Origin: an uncultured Parasphingopyxis sp.
GTDB lineage: Bacteria; Pseudomonadota; Alphaproteobacteria; Sphingomonadales; Sphingomonadaceae
NCBI GenBank assembly: GCA_905479515.1
Contig: CAJQMX010000217.1
Location: 1-21,072, forward strand
Direction: 5' to 3'
DNA: 21,072 nt
Made by a program: the position numbers and the translations under genes. Under the pieces are notes generated by a model. It saw only the letters and a program-made list of their open reading frames with translations, did no database searches and had not been told where the DNA came from. Below are positions 16,599 to 21,072 of the stretch, one piece after another; the first letter of the stretch is position 1, and every line of letters starts with the position of its first letter.

Positions 16599-17066
16599 TC
16601 AATTATAGTTTGTGAACACACTCTGCCCATCAGCGCCAAAGGCGATGACCTGGTAAGCTTGTGTTTGATTTTCATATTCCATGCCCGGTGACCCGACCGG
16701 CATGCCTGCTACGGCAATCCCTTTAACGCCAGCAGGGCGGGTTTCGAGCAATCGCTTGATATCAGCTGCTGGGACGTGGCCCTCGATGACATATCCGTCA
16801 ATAACAGCGGTATGACAAGAAGCCAGCATGGGCGGAACGCCCAAAGCGGTTTTACGCGCCCGCATATTGGCTTCGTCTTTAACCGTGATCGTCCGGTCCA
16901 TGCCTTTCTCGGCATGATCCGCCCACTTCAAACAGCAACCGCAGCCAGCATCCCGGTACATAACGATTGGGGCGGCGCTTACCGCTGTTGTGCAGGCTGC
17001 CAGCAACGCGAGCGTCATACCACTGGCTGCTTTGCGTAAAGATTTAATAGATAAGCTTTTGGTCAT
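16599..17066 (-). CDS. DUF411 periplasmic metal-binding protein
   Basis: This 155-residue exported protein belongs to DUF411, a family common in copper-resistance clusters. The mature domain starts PIVMYRDAGCGCCLKWADH, with C42, C44 and C45 forming the likely metal site, and continues through VPPMLASCHTAVIDGYVIEGHVP and AGMPVGSPGME, the conserved DUF411 blocks. The N-terminus is a signal peptide; LAAC at residues 22-25 could be a lipobox, with cleavage after VSA as the alternative. The start is ATG at 17066 with GAGGA seven bases upstream; an in-frame upstream ATG at 17117 would lie within the DUF2231 gene and is rejected. It is ten bases downstream of that gene. Confidence 0.88.
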   Translation of the reverse strand: MTKSLSIKSLRKAASGMTLALLAACTTAVSAAPIVMYRDAGCGCCLKWADHAEKGMDRTITVKDEANMRARKTALGVPPMLASCHTAVIDGYVIEGHVPAADIKRLLETRPAGVKGIAVAGMPVGSPGMEYENQTQAYQVIAFGADGQSVFTNYN

Positions 17067-17076
17067 AAGTATTCCT

Positions 17077-17712
17077 CTACATTCCCATATGGTTGGGGCC
17101 GAGCGACATCTCTGCACCCCAATAGCCTTGAAATAGTATCGCCAGTGCTACGGCCGCCAGCCCGACGCGGAACACGGTGCGTTTGCCCGAGTTTGCGGGA
17201 GCATTAGACAAAAGAGCGAGCAATATGCCGGTTATGGCGATGCCGGTGCCTGTCCACCTGTGAAGTCCCAAAATCTCCGAACGATCACTCACGCGTATGC
17301 CGCCTGCGAGCCAGCCCAAAATTGCAGCCACAATGCCGCCGGCTGCACCGATCCAGACGAGGAACCGAACCGAACTCCCTACACCTGCCGTCGGATTAAT
17401 AATCATGATAAGCTCGGCCAATGCGGCAACCAGGAAAAGAGCGATTGGGAAATGAACCGCCATAGGGTGTAAGCGACCGAGAAAATCGATGAGATCGAAG
17501 CTTTTGTCGGTTGCTGCTTTGTGGGCATGTTCGGCATGTGGATCTGTCATATCTCCAGATTGCATCGATGCCATGCTTTCATCAGCGGCGTTGTGTTCGG
17601 TCGATTGGGCCACGGGATCAGGCTCATTATTGCGATGCGCCTCATGCGCCTGCAATGCCGAAGCGGGCGTGAGAATTAAAAGCAGTACCAAACCGATCGA
17701 ACGCCAGTGCAT
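17077..17712 (-). CDS. DUF2231 membrane protein with His-rich periplasmic leader
   Basis: This is a 211-residue protein. A signal peptide (cleavage near LQA-HE, residue 22) leads into a His/Met-rich segment (about 23-72, with HEAH, HAEHAHK) and then four membrane helices. GRLHPMAVHFPIALFLVAALAEL is the DUF2231 signature, with two buried His residues that could bind haem or copper; a later LGLHRWTGTG adds another His. The function is unknown, and members accompany copper oxidases and haem-copper systems. The start is ATG at 17712 with GGAG six bases upstream; the upstream TTG at 17724 is rejected. It is the first gene of the operon, with an ECF-type promoter. Confidence 0.85.
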   Translation of the reverse strand: MHWRSIGLVLLLILTPASALQAHEAHRNNEPDPVAQSTEHNAADESMASMQSGDMTDPHAEHAHKAATDKSFDLIDFLGRLHPMAVHFPIALFLVAALAELIMIINPTAGVGSSVRFLVWIGAAGGIVAAILGWLAGGIRVSDRSEILGLHRWTGTGIAITGILLALLSNAPANSGKRTVFRVGLAAVALAILFQGYWGAEMSLGPNHMGM

Positions 17713-17758
17713 ATTGAGCTCCAAATCTAGCAGTTTGTTTCGATGCTGCTATGTGACT

Positions 17759-17787
17759 ATTACGCAGCAAACTTTCATTCCCCTCAA
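17759..17787 (-). promoter_or_regulatory. ECF-type promoter of the DUF2231-DUF411 operon
   Basis: On the minus strand TTGAGGG (17787-17781), 16 bp, then CGTAAT (17764-17759). The same two blocks at the same distance precede the cnrY-like gene and copA. The implied start is about 40 bases before the DUF2231 ATG. The -10 CGTAA is typical of ECF promoters. Confidence 0.75.
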
Positions 17788-17794
17788 AATTTTA

Positions 17795-17823
17795 TTGAGG
17801 GTTTTATCTGCCCCACGCGTAAA
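17795..17823 (+). promoter_or_regulatory. ECF-type promoter of the cnrYXH-like operon
   Basis: TTGAGGG (17795-17801), 16 bp, then CGTAAA (17818-17823). The implied start is about 28 bases before the first ATG, so the sigma factor would amplify its own operon. The -35 faces the divergent -35 across a 7-bp gap, making the palindrome CCCTCAA-N7-TTGAGGG. Confidence 0.75.
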
Positions 17824-17857
17824 GTATCTAGTAACGCGGTTTTGGAAGGAAAGCTGA

Positions 17858-18136
17858 ATGACTGACAAATTTAGAAAAATAATTGAGGAGCTGGGCCATC
17901 AAAGGTTACCTGGTATCGGTCCAGATTTCGAGGCTGGAATTTGGTCCCGTGTATCTCAAATCGAAAGCAAACAGCTGGCTAGGGGCCGTAATGGCTTGGC
18001 CGCTATCATGCTGGTTACCGCGCTTAGCGTCGGCGTGATGAGTGGGGGAGATGAAGCTATAGCGAGCAGTAGCTCCAGTTATTTGAGCGATGGGCCTGAC
18101 TATTCACCAGCCACATTGCTACATGTTTCACCATGA
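17858..18136 (+). CDS. CnrY-like membrane anti-sigma factor
   Basis: This 92-residue protein has a cytoplasmic N-terminus (about 1-43, with FRKIIEELGHQRLPGIGPDFEAGIWSRV), one membrane helix (about 45-62, NGLAAIMLVTALSVGVM) and a short Ser-rich periplasmic tail. Length, topology and gene order match CnrY of Cupriavidus metallidurans, which holds the sigma factor CnrH at the membrane until CnrX senses metal. Sequence likeness to CnrY is weak by eye, so the call rests on architecture and on the firm identity of the next two genes. GGAAGGAAAG precedes the ATG. The stop overlaps the sensor start in ATGA. It would be easily annotated as hypothetical. Confidence 0.72.
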   Translation: MTDKFRKIIEELGHQRLPGIGPDFEAGIWSRVSQIESKQLARGRNGLAAIMLVTALSVGVMSGGDEAIASSSSSYLSDGPDYSPATLLHVSP

Positions 18137-18573
18137 GAATGGGGCCTTTTCGCATTGCTCTCCTGATTTTTCTGGCACTGGCTGCTGGATTTTTGGGGTC
18201 TTTAGCAGCCAATAAATGGTTAGCGCGAAATGGTGAAAGCGCCAGCCTTCATGGTTTTGTTCATCAAGAGCTCCGTCTTTCAGAAACCCAAATGAAAAAC
18301 CTCGACGAAATGGAGGACAAATTTGCGGTAAAGCGCCGAACTTTGGAGCTATCGCTGCGCGCGGCCAATGGCAAGCTTGCTACCGCTATGGAGGAAGAAC
18401 ACGAATTTGGCCCTAAAGTCGCATTGGCGGTAGAAGATGTGCATGACCGTATGGGGGAGCTACAAAAAGCAACGATCGCACATGTTTTTGAAATGCGTTC
18501 GCTATTATCGCCCAATCAGCAAGCGGCGTTCGACCGTCATGTGAGCGATGCACTTACTGTTGATCAGCAATGA
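18133..18573 (+). CDS. CnrX-like periplasmic metal sensor
   Basis: This 146-residue protein has one N-terminal membrane anchor (about residues 6-26) and a periplasmic four-helix hook. All five ligand positions of CnrX (H42, H46, E63, H119, M123) are present with a constant offset of two: H40, H44 (LHGFVH), E61, H117 and M121 (AHVFEM). Flanking stretches such as LRAANGKLA and the ATIAHVFEMRSLLSPNQQ block also look like CnrX. In Cupriavidus this site reads Ni(II)/Co(II); copper binding at the same site is known in vitro but is not the signal there. Here the neighbours are copper genes. It is translationally coupled to the anti-sigma gene; the sigma gene follows 20 bases on. Confidence 0.87.
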   Translation: MRMGPFRIALLIFLALAAGFLGSLAANKWLARNGESASLHGFVHQELRLSETQMKNLDEMEDKFAVKRRTLELSLRAANGKLATAMEEEHEFGPKVALAVEDVHDRMGELQKATIAHVFEMRSLLSPNQQAAFDRHVSDALTVDQQ

Positions 18574-18593
18574 AATTCTTTGAATAATCTGGA

Positions 18594-19166
18594 ATGGATC
18601 AACCAATTTCAGATGAACAGGACGAGGTCCTTGCAAGCAGATCTGCAGAGGGTGATCGCGGAGCGTTTGGAGTCTTGATGCAACGTCATGGGTCGCGCTT
18701 GCTTAACATCGCTTTTAGAACGTTGCATCATTCAGACGAAGCGCAAGATGCTGTCCAGGAGGCAATGGCCGCAGCATGGTTCAAAATAGGTCAATTTGAC
18801 CAGAGCCGCGAGTTGGCTCCATGGCTAACCAGAATTACTCTTAATAAATGTCGTGATCATTTAAGGCGGCGCAAAGTGCGTCGTTTTTTCGAGTTTGGAA
18901 GCGGCCAGGAGCACGAAATAGATACCGCTGACGAAACACCTGATCAATCTTCTGACCTGGAATCACGCCAGATGCTCTCTCTGATGGAAGAAAAAATTGC
19001 CACCCTTCCCCATTCTTTAAGAGAGCCTTTCGTTTTGGTAACCTTTGACGAACGCAGTCAGGCTGAAACGGCTGCTCTTCTAGGCATTTCGGAAAAGGCA
19101 GTTGAATCGCGAATTTACCGCGCGCGAAATAAACTGAGAGATGCAGCTAAAAATTTTGAGGGATAG
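18594..19166 (+). CDS. CnrH-like ECF RNA polymerase sigma factor
   Basis: This 190-residue sigma-70 family factor has region 2 (about residues 20-95, with EAQDAVQEAMAAAW and FDQSRELAPWLTRITLNKCRDHLRRR) and region 4 (about 130-185, with LPHSLREPFVLVTFDERSQAETAALLGISEKAVESRIYRARNKLR, here split by its helix-turn-helix). The linker is acidic. The length equals CnrH. It would be held by the CnrY-like protein and released on sensing. The ATG at 18594 has only GGA directly before it, so the exact start is uncertain; an in-frame stop at 18585 limits any extension. Its last codons contain the -35 of the copA promoter. Three TTGAGGG-N16-CGTAA sites are its likely targets. Confidence 0.9.
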   Translation: MDQPISDEQDEVLASRSAEGDRGAFGVLMQRHGSRLLNIAFRTLHHSDEAQDAVQEAMAAAWFKIGQFDQSRELAPWLTRITLNKCRDHLRRRKVRRFFEFGSGQEHEIDTADETPDQSSDLESRQMLSLMEEKIATLPHSLREPFVLVTFDERSQAETAALLGISEKAVESRIYRARNKLRDAAKNFEG

Positions 19167-19184
19167 GCCATTTGGGCGCGTAAT
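19156..19184 (+). promoter_or_regulatory. ECF-type promoter of copAB
   Basis: TTGAGGG (19156-19162), 16 bp, then CGTAAT (19179-19184). The -35 lies in the final codons of the sigma-factor gene, and the -10 is 13 bases past its stop. The implied start is about 30 bases before the copA ATG. It allows copAB to be read separately from the sensor operon. Confidence 0.75.
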
Positions 19185-19221
19185 GAGGTTGAACACAGAC
19201 CTTATATTCAGGATAGAATTT

Positions 19222-20982
19222 ATGCTTTCCCTCGACCGCAGAAAATTAATTACTTCATCTTTGGCGCTGGGCGGCGCTGCAGGATTATCCGCAGCGATGC
19301 CCGCATGGGCCCGTGCAACAAAAAACGGCACATTAGCCCGCAAAGGCAGTGATGTTCTCTCCGGCGAATATATGAAAATGACGGTTGCTGATGCCGCGTT
19401 TACTACCGGCAGTCGGCGCGGACCGGCTGTTACCGTAAACGGCACTATCCCTGGCCCTTTGGTGCGCCTCAAGGAAGGCCAGAACCTTGTCGTTGACATG
19501 GTCAATGATAGTTCTGAAGGCACCTCAATTCACTGGCACGGGCTGCTTGTTCCGTTCTTAATGGACGGTGTTCCCGGCGTCACCATGGCCGCGCTCGAAC
19601 CTGGCAAGACATTTCGCTATGAATTCCCGATCCGCCAAGCAGGAACCTATTGGTGGCATGCCCATACATTGCAGGAACCAATGGGCCATTATGGGCCAAT
19701 CATCATCGATCCTAAGGGATCAGAGCCGGCAGAATATGATCGGGATTATGTAGTAATGCTGTCTGACTGGTCACCCATGAATCCGCACACGATTATGGCC
19801 AAACTCAAAAAGGGCGAAGGCTATTTTAATTATAATCAGCGCACGATGACAGATGACTATCCCCTTTCGGCCGATGACCGCCGGATGTGGGCAAAAATGC
19901 GGATGATGCCGACCGATATCAGCGATATATCTGCCGCAACCTATACCTATCTTCTCAACGGACATGGTCCTGAAGATGGTCTGGAATATCTTTTCAAGAA
20001 GGGCGAACGTGTGCGTTTGCGCTTTATCAACGGTGCGGCCGCAACGTTTTTCAATATCCGTATTCCGGGCGTCCCCATGACCGTCATTTCTGCCGACGGG
20101 CAAAATGTCCAGCCTGTCCAGGTGGACGAATTCCAGATTGGCAATGCCGAAACCTATGACGTCATCGTCGAACCTGGAAGCAGCGACGCCTATACAATCG
20201 TCGCTGAATCAATGGACCGCTCAGGTATGGGTCTTGCTACGCTCGCAAGTCGCCCAGGCGCACGTGCTGCCGTTCCCCCGCTTCGTGATCCACCGCTGCT
20301 TACCATGGAGGATATGGGCATGTCCGGGCACGGTGAAGGTGGAATGGATCATTCGGCACATGGCGCTAGCGGTGCCGTTGCCGGCGCGGCAATGGCCGAT
20401 ATGGATATGTCGGGCGGCATGAATATGCGTGATACGTCCAAATTGCCGCCTTCGGTCAAGGTCGGCCCCGGCGTCGATATGGTCGCAATGAACCCCGTCG
20501 ATCGCATGGGTGATCCAGGTATCGGTCTCGACAAAGTTGGCCACCGCGTTCTCAACTATAAACAATTGGTAGCCGCCAAACCCAACACAGTCCGAACACC
20601 CACACGGATTAAGGAAATTCACCTAACCGGGAACATGGAGCGCTATATGTGGTCCTTTGACGGCAAGAAATTTTCTGCCGTCACAGATGATCCCATCCGC
20701 TTCGCGTTCAATGAACGGGTCCGGGTCAAGCTCGTCAATGATACGATGATGGCGCATCCTATCCACTTGCACGGCCATTTCTTCGAATTGGTAAACGGCG
20801 CGAAAAATGATCGCCAACCTCTGAAACACACGGTTATCGTGCAACCAGGCGGCAGCGCCCAATTTGACCTCACGGCAGATGAACCGGGCGATTGGGCGTT
20901 CCACTGCCACTTGCTCTATCACATGCATAACGGGATGTTTCAGGTCGTCACCGTGCGCCCGCTGGATGGAGACAAATCATGA
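19222..20982 (+). CDS. copA: CopA multicopper oxidase (copper resistance)
   Basis: This 586-residue periplasmic oxidase converts Cu(I) to the less toxic Cu(II) and binds extra copper. A Tat signal (DRRKLIT at 5-11, hydrophobic stretch, cleavage near AWA-RA) exports it folded. Four copper motifs are complete: H104-W-H106-G, W-H146-A-H148, H512-PIHLHG, and H561-C562-H563 with H567 and axial M572 in HCHLLYHMHNGM. A Met/His-rich insert (about residues 355-405, with MEDMGMSGHGEGGMDHSAHG) is typical of the CopA/PcoA type. Start choice: ATG at 19222 has AGGA eight bases upstream and gives a proper Tat signal; a frame opening at 19141 would run through the promoter. Its stop overlaps copB in ATGA. 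Confidence 0.95.
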   Translation: MLSLDRRKLITSSLALGGAAGLSAAMPAWARATKNGTLARKGSDVLSGEYMKMTVADAAFTTGSRRGPAVTVNGTIPGPLVRLKEGQNLVVDMVNDSSEGTSIHWHGLLVPFLMDGVPGVTMAALEPGKTFRYEFPIRQAGTYWWHAHTLQEPMGHYGPIIIDPKGSEPAEYDRDYVVMLSDWSPMNPHTIMAKLKKGEGYFNYNQRTMTDDYPLSADDRRMWAKMRMMPTDISDISAATYTYLLNGHGPEDGLEYLFKKGERVRLRFINGAAATFFNIRIPGVPMTVISADGQNVQPVQVDEFQIGNAETYDVIVEPGSSDAYTIVAESMDRSGMGLATLASRPGARAAVPPLRDPPLLTMEDMGMSGHGEGGMDHSAHGASGAVAGAAMADMDMSGGMNMRDTSKLPPSVKVGPGVDMVAMNPVDRMGDPGIGLDKVGHRVLNYKQLVAAKPNTVRTPTRIKEIHLTGNMERYMWSFDGKKFSAVTDDPIRFAFNERVRVKLVNDTMMAHPIHLHGHFFELVNGAKNDRQPLKHTVIVQPGGSAQFDLTADEPGDWAFHCHLLYHMHNGMFQVVTVRPLDGDKS

Positions 20983-21072
20983 AAATGATGATTGCTCTCC
21001 TGCTGTCAAGCACAGCAGTGCCCAATGTCGCGTTCGCGCAAAGTCATGACGGTCATAATATGCCCGCTATGG
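20979..21072 (+). CDS. copB: CopB copper-resistance outer-membrane protein (5' end only)
   Basis: Only the first 31 codons are in the window. They encode a signal peptide (MKMMIALLLSSTAVPNVAFA) followed by a His/Met-rich start, QSHDGHNMPAM. This is the usual N-terminus of CopB/PcoB, an outer-membrane protein that follows copA. The ATG overlaps the copA stop in ATGA, so translation is coupled. The family call rests on position and the leader, as the beta-barrel domain lies beyond the window. Confidence 0.78.
   Translation, partial: MKMMIALLLSSTAVPNVAFAQSHDGHNMPAM

Noticed and set aside
17781..17806. Hairpin plus T-run read as an intrinsic terminator
   Set aside because: It lies between two divergent operons, where no transcript should end, and its arms fit exactly as -35 elements of two promoters with 16-bp spacing to CGTAA.
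19141..19221. Longer copA start 27 codons upstream
   Set aside because: It would overlap the sigma gene and the promoter, and would bury the Tat signal; the ATG at 19222 has a good ribosome binding site.
1..21072. CRISPR array, insertion sequence or transposase
   Set aside because: No regularly spaced repeats and no transposase or integrase reading frame could be seen anywhere in the window.

Overview
The window most likely comes from an alphaproteobacterium of the Sphingomonadales. I infer this from the coding style, the tRNA-Pro-like attachment scar and the mix of metal-resistance families; nothing here fixes the genus. The left edge is ordinary chromosome: the 3' part of folK and a tRNA-Lys(UUU) gene. 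From about position 490 rightwards it reads as an accessory metal-resistance island. A 28-base copy of a tRNA-Pro 3' end (1098-1125) looks like an attachment-site scar, and no integrase gene is visible.

Layout, left to right: (1) folK end and tRNA-Lys. (2) A mostly non-coding stretch with one doubtful small ORF and the tRNA-Pro-like scar. (3) A minimal mercury-type module: GDCCVxC protein and MerT-like transporter on the minus strand, and a divergent MerR-type regulator, around a MerR-type promoter with a 19-bp spacer. (4) An AbiEi/AbiEii type IV toxin-antitoxin pair. (5) A 483-bp gap. (6) A nine-gene minus-strand operon (15829 down to 4351) with overlaps or short gaps throughout: small membrane protein, Cu(I)/Ag(I) P1B-ATPase, SAM methyltransferase, four-helix membrane protein, APC permease, potassium-channel-like protein, and CusC-CusB-CusA, with a CusF domain fused to CusB. 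(7) A divergent csoR-family repressor gene. (8) A minus-strand operon for periplasmic copper proteins: DUF2231, DUF411 and a Met/His-rich protein. (9) A plus-strand trio resembling CnrY-CnrX-CnrH (membrane anti-sigma, periplasmic metal sensor, ECF sigma factor), followed by the multicopper oxidase copA and the start of copB.

The strongest discovery is regulatory. The sequence TTGAGGG-N16-CGTAA(T/A) occurs exactly three times in the places expected for targets of the ECF sigma factor: upstream of the cnrY-like gene, upstream of the divergent DUF2231 operon, and between the sigma gene and copA. In the divergent region the two -35 elements are arms of one palindrome that would otherwise be taken for a terminator. 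The sensor keeps all five metal-ligand positions of CnrX, a nickel/cobalt sensor in Cupriavidus, yet its neighbours handle copper.

The large copper operon has a different control. Two face-to-face promoters share an 18-bp CsoR-type operator, and each palindrome arm is itself the -10 hexamer of one promoter. The window therefore suggests two-tier copper control: a cytoplasmic sensor (CsoR) for export across the inner membrane and envelope, and a periplasmic sensor with an ECF sigma factor for oxidation and sequestration in the periplasm.
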